NCBI RefSeq assembly: GCF_022201045.2
Contig: NC_068558.1
Span: forward strand, 33,065,501-33,129,500
Direction: 5' to 3'
From: Citrus sinensis
Lineage: Eukaryota > Streptophyta > Magnoliopsida > Sapindales > Rutaceae
DNA length: 64,000 nt
Shown: piece by piece, positions 23,691 to 40,100 of the stretch
How the letters are laid out: the number at the start of each line of letters is the position of its first letter
Position numbering within the stretch: the first letter of the stretch is position 1
Position numbers and translations under genes: made by a program
The notes under the pieces: model-generated
Told to the model about the DNA's origin: nothing
The model's input: only the letters and a program-made list of their open reading frames with translations
Databases searched by the model: none

Positions 23691-24068
23691 GCTGCTGGAT
23701 CTTGTTGTTTATTGTGAGCTTGCTGAATCCATAACAAGCATTAGGTAGTGGTGAATTTGGATAAAAAATGAGTGTTATTTGCTCTTAAATACAACTCAGG
23801 AAGGTTGATATTACTGTTGGGTTGTTCCAACGGTAATATCAGGCTTGCTTTGTTGCTTTTAAATTGTTGAAATGTAAGTCATTCAACAACTGTAAATACA
23901 TTTTTTGAAGGGTATATTAGCATTTTCACCAATCACATGAATTTTGTCTCATTATGTCGTTTGTTTATTGTCAAATTAAATTATTGTAAGAGTATAATAT
24001 CAATCTTGTCTTTATTCTTATGCACTTGGCGCCAAGAAGCAAGGGCATTATTATATTTTTATTGTCAA

Positions 24069-24182
24069 ACCAAACGGCTCCCTAACCCTTATATACGTTA
24101 AGGGGTGCTATATGTCAATATATTCATACATTCTTTCTAAGTGTAGCAGGGGTAAATCTCAGGGGAGGTGTCCAAAAATTAC
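24069..24182 (-). repeat. Right terminal inverted repeat of the MULE
   Basis: Reverse complement pairs with 16775-16888 over the full 114 bp. Ends ...ccaaaaattac. It forms part of the immediate upstream region of ITPK4. Confidence 0.92.
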
Positions 24183-24375
24183 AACCGTACATACTATTCC
24201 TTTACATGAAATATATAAAAGTGCAAGGATCAAATGATAAAATCTCGTTAAAGGCAAAAAGTACAGCAAGCAAAGCAGAGCATGTGATTCTTCCGAGTCC
24301 GGACTTCCCTTCTTCCTCTTTCGCTGTGAAAGCCAACACAGAACACGAACACGAACAAACAGGGGAAAGAGAAAA

Positions 24376-29006
<4,631 letters not shown>

Positions 29007-29524
29007 GCGTCATCTGCAGCTTGTTGGTCGGTTAAGTAACTTTATGTAAATTCACCGACACTGATGAAGCCTGGTTTTGCTTCAAGTACCTGTTGTATCA
29101 TAGAGTTTGAGCTATGTGTTACGAACAAATTTTGATAAATTGGGAATCTCTCTCCATCCTCTTAAAATTTGTTTTCTAAATTTATTTGAGGAGAAATAAT
29201 ATATTAATAATATTGAGAAACAACAGTATTCAGGGCAATAGAAGCATTTGCTATGGGGTTTTGAAGGATTTGCTTAGGGCCTTGGCTGTGAGGACACTCG
29301 CGTGCTGTGGTATTCTTTTTAAGAATAAGAAAATAAATGATAAAATAGTCTCTTAATTTGGACAAATTGAATATGAAAGTTGAATCTTCGGAGAAACAAG
29401 CGAAACAGCAAGAAATAGGCAAAAGGGAAATTATTTCCAAAAGTTAATGTAAATGAAATTAAAGATGTTCATATTAGCTGTATGTTACCAAAGCCGTTTC
29501 ATACTGAAAAAATAAATAAATAAA

Positions 29525-29610
29525 CATGAGCCATATTAAATTAGGGGTGTTTAGAATCTAATCTGATCATGAGCCATATTAAATTAGGGGTGTTTAGAAT
29601 CTAATCTGAT
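29525..29610. repeat. 43-bp tandem duplication across a transposon end
   Basis: Two identical copies starting catgagccatattaaat and ending tctaatctgat (29525-29567 and 29568-29610). Each copy contains the flanking DNA plus the first 26 bases of the adjoining hAT-like element, so the duplication happened after insertion. Confidence 0.92.
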
Positions 29611-30286
29611 CGGCTCAATTCATCTTATGACTTATCCGTAAATATTTGATCTGTAAAAATCTGATCCGTATATTGGTGGATTGGATTGGATTGGATTAAA
29701 AATTTGAAATCCACAATGGGTGGATTGGATATGAATTTACTTCTGTAAATCTATAAAAATTCGCGAATCCAAAAAAAAAATATTTATTTAATAAAAAAAT
29801 TAAACTTGTAAATATGAAATTATTCTTACTAATAAATAAATAAGTTAAAATATAGTTATATTAACATCATATTATGCCTTATCTGATAATAATATAAAAC
29901 AAAAATAATTAAATAAAAAAATAGAGCTTATTAAGCAATTAATTTTCATCTACTGAAATGTACAAATGTATTTTCTATCTTTATTTAAACAATTAATTTA
30001 TTCAAATCTTATTTTAATTTTGAATTTGATCGGTAGTAAAATTATTTTTTATATTAATTTTTTTATTTAATTAGTTTCGTGAATAAGACGTGATTAAAAT
30101 TTTTTAGCCCACAAACCAATCCGTGAAATGGTGAATTGAATATGGATTGAGTCAAATTTACATCCGATTCGCAGACTTGTGGATTGGATTTGAATTAAAT
30201 TAGATTAAAAATTTATAATCCGTAAAATTGTGAATCAGATATGCATTGATGTTCAATCCGCAAAATCCGATCCGCGAATACCCCTA
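29585..30286. mobile_element. hAT-like non-autonomous element, second family copy
   Basis: 702 bp with ends TAGGGGTGTTTAGA and CGCGAATACCCCTA. Flanking 8-mers tattaaat and cgttaaat match at 6 of 8. Its reverse complement is colinear with the element at 9852-10908, with shared blocks such as ggattataaatttt, aatttaataaaaa-like tracts and caaattcaaaatt. It lacks the nested MITE. No coding capacity. Confidence 0.85.
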
Positions 30287-30725
30287 CGTTAAATGACCAA
30301 TATTTTTTAGTTAAATATTTCACTGCATGTCTTCTTTTAAAAGAAAAAAAAAATATTGAAGTGCCTAGTTGTCTTCTAAGGAAAAAAAAATAGAAAATTT
30401 AACTTATTTTGATTTGTGGATGCACCTAATTGAGACGGTAAAGTCTGATGTATTGAAAACAATAGTCTAAGGTTTGAACTCCATTCGCGAGTAGAGTGAC
30501 ATGGGCAGTGACGAAATTAGCTTGCTAACTAAGCTAACTAATAAAAAAATTAAAAATTTCAAAATTAGTAGTAAATAATTTTACAATTCTATGGTGCGTT
30601 TATTGAAATAAATTATTTGCTTGAGCTAGTATTATCCTTGGTGTTTCTAGTTTGTCTAAAAATCATAATAGATAATTTTAAATTACCAAAATATCTTTAG
30701 TTAAATGATTTCTCTACCTTATTGT

Positions 30726-30770
30726 CAATGTAAGGTCCACAACCAATAGAGAGGGTTGTACCTTACATTG
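30726..30770. repeat. Inverted repeat (hairpin)
   Basis: caatgtaaggtccacaacc pairs with ggttgtaccttacattg across a loop of about 10 bases, and weaker pairing extends outward. It could be the centre of a fold-back MITE whose ends I could not fix. Lies about 630 bp upstream of the RNL start codon. Confidence 0.6.
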
Positions 30771-31403
30771 ATTGTAAAGTAGCAGCTCCCTTAATTAAAA
30801 TATATGATATATATTTTGTTATTATTTATTTTTTAATTATAAAATAAATAATAAATATTTAAAAAGAAAAAAACATACATGTTTATTATAATATAGAAAG
30901 TAATACTATAATTTTTTAATTAAATTAGTTATTAATAATATTATTATCATCATTTAAAAGGGATAACTTTTTTTTTTTTAATTTTGTCTAATGATAAAAA
31001 TTATCAATTTAATCTACATTCTTATTCTCTATTTAAATACTACCTCTCCCATTACATAATTAGATTCTCATTCCTAGTTCATAAATTTGTGTGCTACACG
31101 ATGAATACAGTTCCATTCCTTGCATGTTTATTTAACAAGTAAACACCCTTAATTAAGGAACTCACTCTAAAGTCTACGTCAACTAGGAAACGTGTGGACG
31201 CTTCATCTTCTTTACTCAGTCGTTTATTGGCAGCCGATAATAAGGGCATCTGATGCTTGCCTGTAGTGGGAGTCAGCTGATCCATTCCTCATTTAATAAA
31301 TGCTTCCTTTTCAGTTTAGTTAAATCACTAAGAAATCTTGTCAAAAAAGAAAAGTTCAGTTAAATTATTATTAAAAAATTGCATCTGGGTTTAAAGAGAG
31401 GTG

Positions 31404-34361
31404 ATGGCTGCTGCATTTGTTGGAGGAGCTCTCCTCGGAGCAGTATTTGGAGAGCTGCTAAAAGCAGTTTCAGAGGAAAAAGACAAAGCAGTCACGTTTA
31501 AGGATCGGTTGGAGCAACTGGAATCCACTTTACGAAATTCAATTCCGTGGATCGAAGAAATAGAGAAGCTGAACCAAGTGTTAGATCGGCCAAAGCAGGA
31601 AACAGAAAATTTAGTTCGGATGATGGAGCAAGTGGAGCAGCTGGTGCGTAAATGCTCAAAAGTGAAGTGGAATTGCTTCAAGAGATATGTTTATGCTAAA
31701 AAGATCATCAAGTTGGATACATCCATCAGTGACTTCTTTCGGACGAGTCTTCCTCTGCAACATGCAAGAGACGGCAAGTTGATTATGGTTGAGGTAAAAG
31801 AGATTCACACGATGGTGAGAAGAATGAGCGGTAATGGAAATATCAATGGTTGGATGTCTAATCAGGTCGGAGATTGCTGCTCGGCGCCTGATCCTCCGGT
31901 GATTTCTCCAGGATTGGATGTTCCATTGAAGGAGTTAAAGATGGAGCTGTTCAAGGATGGAAGGCAATTCATTGTGGTCTCGGCTCCTGGAGGATATGGC
32001 AAGACCACATTGGTCCAAAGACTTTGCAAAGATGATCAAGTTCAAGGTAACCAGATGTCTTGATTCAGCTTTTTGCTAGTGTAAGAATGGTACTGAATTT
32101 CCTCGAGTCTTTCACCACCAGCTTTCTCACTATGGCACTCGAACAGGAAAATTCAAGGACGACATTTTCTATGTTACTGTTTCCAAAAACCCCAATGTGA
32201 AGGCCATTGTACAGAAAGTACTCCACCATAAGGGTTACCCTGTGCCCGAGTTTCAAACAGATGAAGCTGCAATCAATGACTTGGAGCGATTTTTTAAGCA
32301 AATGAGAATAGAGGCTATACTGTTGGTCCTCGATGATGTCTGGCCCGGGTCAGAATCCCTGCTCCAGAAGTTGGGGTTCCAGTTACCCGACTACAAGATT
32401 TTGGTGACCTCAAGGTCTGAATTCCCACAATTTGGTTCTGTGCATTATTTGAAACCATTGACTTATGAAGCTGCCAGGACTCTTTTTCTTCACTCAGCAA
32501 ACCTACAAGATGGAAACTCGTACATTCCAGATGAAAATATCGTCAGTAAGGTGCTCTGCTTATCCCCAGTTATATGCTATTATTCATTTTATTTTTCACC
32601 TTTGTATATGAAATGCGCGCATGTTTTTTTTTTTTTTTTTTACCTTCCAAATCTGGTTTTACCCAACTGCAGATATTGAGAGCCTGTAAGGGATGTCCTT
32701 TGGCCCTTAAAGTGGTCGGTGGATCGCTCTGTGGGAAGCAGGAAGTATTCTGGCAAAGAATGGTGAAGGAATGTTCTCGGGGTGAATCTGTTTTCCAATC
32801 AAAAAATGACATACTTGATTGTCTCGGAAGCAGCTTGGATGTCTTAAATAATGAGGTCAAGGAATGTTATTTGGACCTGTGTTCCTTTCCTGAGGACCAA
32901 AGGATTCCTATCACTGCACTCATTGACATGTGGATGGAATTATATGAACTGGTTGACGACGTATTTGCCATCACCAACCTTCATGAACTATCTAGCCAAA
33001 ATCTGGTTGATAGGGTGGTCACAAGGTATGCAGCTATCAACCAAGCAATTGCTCTTGTGCTTGTATCCTTGGTTATGTACAATTTTAACACACGTGTTCT
33101 GCTATACGGATGACTTCCTTCACATTGATGTGCATGCAAATTGGTGTGTGAATTCTCCACTTTTTATACCTGAAAGGCCATGAATCTTCCCTGAACAATC
33201 AATTTATGTCTATTCACTAGGAAAACTGCCGGTGACTACGGCTGCTACAATGACGACTTTGTGATGCAGCATGATCTTCTCCGAGAATTGACTATCTGTC
33301 GGAGCAAGTCAGAGCCCATAAATCAGAGAAAACGACTCGTTGTAGAAATAAGCGGAAACAATTTTCCCAAATGGTGGATGGATCAAAAGCAGCACCCCAA
33401 TAATGCCAGCCTCTTGTCAATCTCAACAGGTTGTTATTACTTTTTTCTTTTTCCTCACACTTGGACACTGCAACATGTAGAGATTTTAATTCATTTGATG
33501 TCAAGAGTCAATCATCCTCGGTCTCACATAAAATGGACGTGATATGCAGATGAAACATTCTCATCGAACTGGCCTGACATGCAAGGACCCGAAGTCAAGG
33601 TTGTGGTTCTAAACATTCGGACAAAGAAGTACATCCTTCCAGATTTCCTGCAGAAGATGGATGAACTGAAGGTCTTGATAGTCACAAATTACGGATTCTC
33701 CCCTGTAGAATTAAATAACTTCCGAGTTCTCAGCGCTTTATCCAAATTAAAGAAAATCAGATTGGAGCATGTTTCTCTTCCTAATTCCCTGGCCACCGTA
33801 CGAATGAATCATCTGCAAAAAGTATCCTTGGTTATGTGCAATGTTGGTCAGGTTTTTCGGAATTCAACCTTTCGAATTTCTGATGCTTTTCCAAATCTCT
33901 TGGAGATGGACATTGATTACTGCAATGATCTCATAGAATTGCCAGATGGGTTATGTGACATTGTGTCCATGGAGAAGCTCCGGATCACCAATTGCCATAG
34001 GCTTTCTGCACTACCTGAGGGGATTGGTAAGCTTGTGAACTTACAAACGCTAACGCTTGCTGCATGCACCGAACTGTCAGCTTTGCCCGACACGATTGGA
34101 AACCTGTCCCGTTTGAACTTTCTGGACATATCCGAATGTCTGAACATCCGAAAATTTCCAGCACGGTTTGGTGAGTTGTGCTGTTTAAAGACACTTTGCG
34201 TGATTGGGTGCCCGATTTCGGAGGTGCCCTCAACGAATCTTGACAATTTACAAGTTGTGATATGTGATGAAGACACAGCCGAGCAATTGGCATACTTCCC
34301 GCCCGGACGTGCAAGGATTGAAGTGATTCAAGAAGATTCCAACTTAAATTTTCTTCATTAG
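31404..34361 (+). CDS. RPW8-type CC-NB-LRR helper immune receptor (NRG1-like)
   Basis: RNL class of plant NLR. Known members (NRG1, ADR1) act downstream of sensor NLRs and EDS1 complexes as membrane calcium channels. Five exons: 31404-32046, 32147-32550, 32673-33025, 33221-33429 and 33550-34361, total 2421 nt, 806 aa, normal for the class. An RPW8 domain occupies about residues 1-150 (VGGALLGAVFGELLKAV ... VRKCSKVKWNCFKRY). NB-ARC motifs follow: P-loop SAPGGYGKTTL, kinase-2 ILLVLDDVW, RNBS-B ILVTSRSEF, GLPL-type GCPLALKVVGGSL, RNBS-D CYLDLCSFPEDQ and QHDLLREL in the MHD position. About six LRRs close it (IELPDGLCDI, LSALPEGIGKL, LSALPDTIGNL). The first exon, QHD and short LRR favour NRG1 over ADR1, as inference. 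All frames are intact. The ATG at 31404 directly follows an in-frame GTG. Confidence 0.93.
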
Positions 34362-35390
34362 TATACTCTTTTCAGGACTTTCCTTTTCCGTTCCACAATG
34401 AAGTGTATTGAGTTCGCATGGCGCAAGCTTTTATCTGTTTGTTAATTATAAGAAAAATAAGTCATATTTAGTCAAAAAGGGTTATAGACCGGTAACAAAA
34501 AAAATGGTAAAATCATTATTTCTTCATTTAATGATAACTCGGATTTTAAAGTTAATTCTGTCTGTCGCACTCTGTAAAATTCACATGGCTAATACATCAG
34601 TACTGTAATTATGAAGCATGTGTGTCCTCAAAATCAAGAAGATTAGTATAAACAGCTTATACGAATAAGGAAATTTATAAAAAGCATATTGTCAAATTTT
34701 TTCATACTGTAATTAATATATACTATTTACTCTTCTAATATTTTTATAATAATCAATAACTTCTTATTAGTACATGTTTAAAATATTATCTTTATTTTTA
34801 AATATATTTATATTTATATTTATTATAGATTAAATAAATCTCATAAATGGAAATTAAAATAAAAAATTAAGTATTAAAAATAAGAAATATATGTTTTGAT
34901 GTGAAAAAAATTAATAATAAAATATTTTTTGAACTTTTTTTATTTTACAAACATTTTCTTATAATAAACATATATAAGAAAATTATTATAAAATGATAAA
35001 AAATTATTATAAGAAAACTTGCATGATAAACAAAAAAATTATTATTAAATAAATAATAAAATATTTTTCTTAATTTTTTATTTTATTTCTATTCATATAA
35101 TTTATTTAATTTATAATAGATATAAATAAAAAGTGTATTTGAAAATAAGGATAATTTTATAAATTTATATTCTTTCAAGGATTATTAACTATTATAAAAA
35201 TAAAAGAAAAATAAATGATATATATTAATTATACTAGGGAGACAGTCTTGCTTTATAAAAATAGCTACAAAACTTACGTGATTTTCAAAATTAACCGCTC
35301 TATTATGTGAACTTTTCTTTTTTTTTTTTCCCCGGTTGAAAAGTAAAAATTTGTCCTTTAATTTATTCATCTGTAACTGTCCCAAGGCGA

Positions 35391-35463
35391 TAATCCCCAC
35401 CCATAAATCATGTTAAATAATTTATACAATACACTCGATTCTAGAGTAGCAGCGCCGTACACA
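35391..35463 (+). repeat. Distal copy of a duplicated LARP6-upstream segment
   Basis: Shares, in order, 'cacccataaatcatgtta', 'agagtagcagc' and 'ccgtacac' with 36861-36935, with a few base changes and a small indel. This copy lacks the TATA string that follows the proximal copy. Confidence 0.8.
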
Positions 35464-36860
35464 ATCAAAAGGATCAAAATCCGTATTATAGAAAAGTCTA
35501 TTTTTGTTATTACTCGTTTTACATATATTAATTAACCCTTTCTATATTTCCTGGACTGGGAATGAGTGGCCCGCGAAGGCAAATCCTCGGTGACTTTTTA
35601 ATGAAAATAGATTTAAATTTCTTTTGGTTTTACAAATAACTTAAAATTAAATTTTTTAATATATTTTATTAGTGTAAGTTTTTTAAATTCATATAATTCT
35701 TAGTTAAAAAATTATAATTGATTTATGTTTATAATTTATTAGATAAATAATTCATATAATGATTTTTAATAAATAAAATTATAAAAATATCATGATTTAT
35801 AAATATGTATTAATATTATTATAAATTATAATTTATGACTCTATGTAAGTCTGAATTAACAATTAAATTAACTCTTAAGAAAAATTTATTATTGTTGTTG
35901 TTGTTAAGTATTAAAAAAATTCTAATACTATATGGTCAAATTTAATAATTAATATTTCATTCTTTTACTATTATTAGTTTATCATTATTGAATATGAACT
36001 TGAATTTTAAATTTTTGATTTTATCAAATATGAATAAAAATACATGAACCTAAAAAAATTCATGAGCTTAAAGAAATATACCAACAACTTAGCATGCCTT
36101 CTTAAAAAAAAAAAGTTTATTAAGCTTTTTTTATTAGGTATGACACGGTTGGGTCTAAGAAAAAAAAAATTAGACACGGTACAACACGACACAAAATATA
36201 TAATGGGCACGACAGACACAAACACGAACTCATATGGCATTCTTTTGATGGCCAGCACGGTTTTGCTCTGAGTAGACTACCCTAGTGATCACGTTGTCTA
36301 CCCTGCACTGCACTAGTGGACGAAGTGGAAATGAAGATGTCTAATCAAATAATGCCAAAAACAAATTGTGAAAATTCAACATTCCATTAAAGAATGTTCC
36401 TAAAATCCGCGTGACAAGAACTGATCTCTTATTTTCTTACTTCCATGATATATAAAAACTAATTATACTATCCTTAAAGATTAGTGTCTTAATAGAGTTT
36501 GGTTGATCTCTGACAAGTGATAACTATGGACGGACAAACAGTTTTAGATTCGGTTTAGGTTTTGAACGTAAAACTAAAACCAACCTATTTGATTTGGTTT
36601 TCTTTATTTTTCTATTTGTACCAATCTTTAAACTAAATCAACTCAAATCAATGCGGTTTTAGTTTAGGCGAAATGTCTAACCAAATCTAAAAGATATTTC
36701 AAAATATTTCCTAAAAAAATATATACGGTATATTATTAATTTGGTAAAAAAAGGCTGCATATAAGTAAATATACACTAATAAAAATAATCAGTTTATTCT
36801 AAGTAGAGAATTTTCTAAATAGAAATCCGACATGCAAATCAAAATCATGAATTAATGGTG

Positions 36861-36942
36861 ATAAATCATCACCCATAAATCATGTTAGATAAATACTAAG
36901 ATACAGCCGATTGTAGAGTAGCAGCACCGTACACTATAAATA
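36861..36942 (+). promoter_or_regulatory. Putative LARP6 core promoter with TATA box
   Basis: The proximal copy of the duplicated segment runs into TATAAATA at 36935-36942, about 190 bp before the LARP6 ATG. Downstream, the presumed 5' UTR is CT-rich (36975-37050) and contains taaaccctag (about 37049-37058), which resembles the telo-box found in promoters of plant translation-related genes. Start site not determined. Confidence 0.5.
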
Positions 36943-37131
36943 AGTCTTGATCAACGACTTGTGAAAACTGAGACATCCTCTCCAGTGACTGTGTGTCCCC
37001 CCTCCCAAAAGCCCTCTCTCAGGGCCAATTGCTCCGCCCTCCCCCCTCTAAACCCTAGCCCTGAAATTAAAATCAAATTTGAATTAAAATTTTGATTTAA
37101 TTAGAATTAAAAAATTAAAAAAATCGGGAAA

Positions 37132-40100
37132 ATGGCACAACAATCTCAAGTTGAAACCCTAGATTTATCATCGTCAAATGATCAGTCTCAATCGTCTCCA
37201 TCATCATCTTCGGATCCGTCGCTGTCGAGAAATTCGTCGTTCAGTCGACTCAACGCGAAGGCGCCTGAGTTCGTTCCGACTCGGAATCCACAATCGACTC
37301 AGTCAAAGCCACAAGTGCAAGTACAAGTACAGCAGCCGCCGCAGCGAGTGATGATGCCTCCTCCGCCGCCACCGGCGGCAGCCATGGTTCACCCTCATCC
37401 TCCTCCTCCTCATCCGCCTTCTCCTCATCATGTTTATCCGCCACATGGAACGGGAGCGTTTCATGTGATTCCGGTTCACCATCAGATGCATCACCAGCAT
37501 CATGTCCCGGTCCAGAATTATCATCATCAGCAGCATCAGCAGCATCAACATCACAGGAATCACAATCATCATCATCATCGGCATCAGAATCATCATCATA
37601 ATAATAATAATAGTCACCATCAGAATAATCAGTATGAAGATCAGCAAGAGGGTGAGGTTCCAGGGGTCAAGGATAAGAAGGAGAAGAAGGATCATCAACA
37701 TGGTGGATTAAATGATGAATCTATTCAGAAAGTTTTGAATCAGGTATTCTCCTCTTCGGAAATTTAATGTTTAGCAACGATATTGGTAATTATCGGTTTG
37801 TGTCAGCTATTAATCAATGTGTTCGAGTATGTAGAGTTTGAATTAAGTGCTCGGTCACTAGCCGTTGTATTTTTTTAAGTGGATTTAAGTTATCTTAGTC
37901 AGAATTAATCTTTTGTTATCTTTGGGATCAAGGTGTTGTGCTTTTAATCCACGCCTGCTCTGAAGTGTAATCATTAGCTGCTAAGTATAGGTTTTTTGGG
38001 TAGTTGGTAAGTATTAGCTGCAAAGTAAAAGTGCATGTTTGCAAATGCTTTAACTGCTATGCTATCAGTTACTTATATACCCGTAATAAGAATTTACTGT
38101 AGCTTTGGACTGTAAGTACTATCACAATGAAGGTAAAACCTGCATGGTAATTAACAGCAGTTGACTTCAGTCCTGGTATGGGGCCTTAAGATGCAAACAA
38201 TCTTCAGTTTCTTTTCTTTTTTACTCTTTTGTGGTACATTGGCATATTATTACATCATAGAGGACCCAATAATTTTTGTCGATTCTGCAAGTAGTGGTTC
38301 TCCTTTGATATTTCTTTCGTGCTTTCATTTTATTTTCCTGACCGTCACTTTCTGTGGATAATGTTTTGCTTATTGTTTTTTACAATAAATCAACTTGTAG
38401 GTGGAGTATTATTTCAGTGATTTAAACTTGGCCACTACTGATCATCTTATAAGGTTCATCCTCAAGGATCCCGAAGGATACGGTAAGATCTCTGATACAT
38501 TCATTATATTTTAAATAGTTTGTTGTAGAATGGTTCTGTCTATTTAGGCTCGAAGTTTACTGCCCCTTTTTTTTTTATAGTGTTTAGGGATAGAAATAGG
38601 TTATTTCTTTCTCTATCTCCTTTCTTTGTCTTTGGTGTTCTTTCTCTCTCTCAATGAGCACTTGGTTCTATCAAGGTGATTTTCATTGAGAACCTGTGGA
38701 AGGCTTTATATGTTCTGCGGAAAGCATGTTAAGCATTGGAAATCAAATTATTAAAATTTGAACCTATAAAAAGCCATGATGAAATGTAAATGATTATTTA
38801 AAAAAAAAAAATTGTCTTACTAACAGAAATTATTGTCAGTAATCAAATAAAAATTGGAATTCTTTTTACATCTGCACAAAATTGCCTTTTTACCACAGAT
38901 GCCAAAAAAAAAATAAATAAATAAAATTAGTAGGGGCGTATATTTGGTATGTTTACGTTATGAGATTAAATTGGTTGTTGGCTTTCTATAGGTATTCGTA
39001 CTTCAGCTGGTTTTCACTTTTATATGCATGAGTATTAATTGTATTATCTTTTCTATTCGCTTGACTGATTGATTACATTGAAAGATTGTCAATTTTCTAT
39101 TAGTGGTTTCCATATTTATTCTAATATCTTGTCTTCATTATTACTATAGTGCCAATATCAACTGTGGCTTCTTTTAAGAAGATTAAAGCTATCATAAGCA
39201 GTCATTCCCATCTTGCTAGTGTTCTGCGGAAGTCTTCAAAACTTGTGAGTGGTTTATCTTGTGCTCTTGCTTTAACTTGCTTTAACTACTACTTTGTTGC
39301 ACATAATGTTTTCTAATTGCTGTACATTTGTTCTGAATCTTTCTCACACAATAACTAACAGGTTGTTAGTGAAGATGGAAAGAAAATAAAACGTCAGAAT
39401 CCCTTGACCGAGTCAGATTTGGAAGAATTGCAAGTACGGTTTTTGTTTTGGAATTTTGTTTTTCTTAAGCTGCTTTTTCCCAATTATTATTATGTTGGGT
39501 GAGTTCTGTCAGTACCTTGTTTATCCTGTTTCTTTGCTCATCCAAGGTAGTTTGTGGAAAACTTGTGCTTCATCTTTGACTGTGTATGTGTCTCCCTAGA
39601 GCTTTATGGGGTGCATGTTGTATTTTTTTAGAGTGAATCAAAATTTTGTAGTCTTCCTAATTACTGACATTATTATTTTTTTTAAATTCTTTTTCTCCTT
39701 TTGTGATCTGTAGTCTCGCATTGTTGTTGCTGAAAATTTACCTGAGGATCATTGCCACCAAAATCTTATGAAGATTTTCTCTGCTGTTGGGAGGTACTAA
39801 GTTCTTTTATACTTAATTAATTACTGCTTATGCGACTTTTTCTGTAATTGTGTATATCCTGATTCTGGATGCTTGATCTTGCTGGATTGTTCTGTGTCAG
39901 TGTGAAGACTATTCGTACATGTTTGCCTCAAACTTCTGGCGGAGGAGCTTCTTCAGGATCTAGATCAGCAAAATCTGAGGGCATGCTTTTCAGTAACAAG
40001 GTATCAATACTTTTCAAGTCACTTTTAATTTTGCTTTTCATTTACATCTGCATCATATTGCATTGTTCATCTGTATTGGAGTGGTGACTGGAATGTCCCT

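Larger units (their letters stand above)
16775..24182 (+). mobile_element. Mutator-like element (MULE) with 114-bp TIRs
   Basis: A 7408-bp unit bounded by inverted repeats starting GTAATTTT(C/T)GGA(T/C)ACCTCCC. The repeats pair without gaps over 114 bp at about 89% identity, counted by eye. Inside lie a decayed MURA-type transposase on the plus strand (18411-22009), interrupted by a solo LTR (19131-20352), and a small minus-strand GRF-finger ORF (about 23271-23690). Removing the LTR leaves about 6.2 kb. A clear 9-bp target duplication was not found (taataaagg left, aaccgtaca right), so the flanks have diverged or the ends are slightly misplaced. The right end lies 193 bp before the ITPK4 start codon. 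Confidence 0.88.
29007..31403. other. Intergenic region between ITPK4 and the RNL gene
   Basis: No coding exon recognised. Contains a 43-bp tandem duplication (29525-29610), a hAT-like element (29585-30286) and an inverted repeat (30726-30770). The last few hundred bases are the RNL promoter; no clear TATA box was picked out. Confidence 0.6.
34362..37131. other. Intergenic region upstream of LARP6
   Basis: Very AT-rich, no coding exon recognised. Holds two copies of a 73-75 bp segment, at 35391-35463 and 36861-36935, the second just upstream of LARP6. Short cggttt/gacacg-rich patches near 36130-36210 and 36540-36680 look like decayed transposon ends but could not be bounded. Confidence 0.6.

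Noticed and set aside
16765-24191. 9-bp target-site duplication for the MULE
   Set aside because: The flanking 9-mers do not match in any register tried, so none is claimed.
36130-36700. Decayed transposon ends with gacacg and cggttt motifs
   Set aside because: Patches are suggestive of hAT-like families but have no paired ends or duplications.
37303-37701. Long antisense open frame of 132 codons across LARP6 exon 1
   Set aside because: It is the mirror of CAT/AAT codon runs, giving Met/Ile/Leu-rich low complexity, and has no independent gene features.
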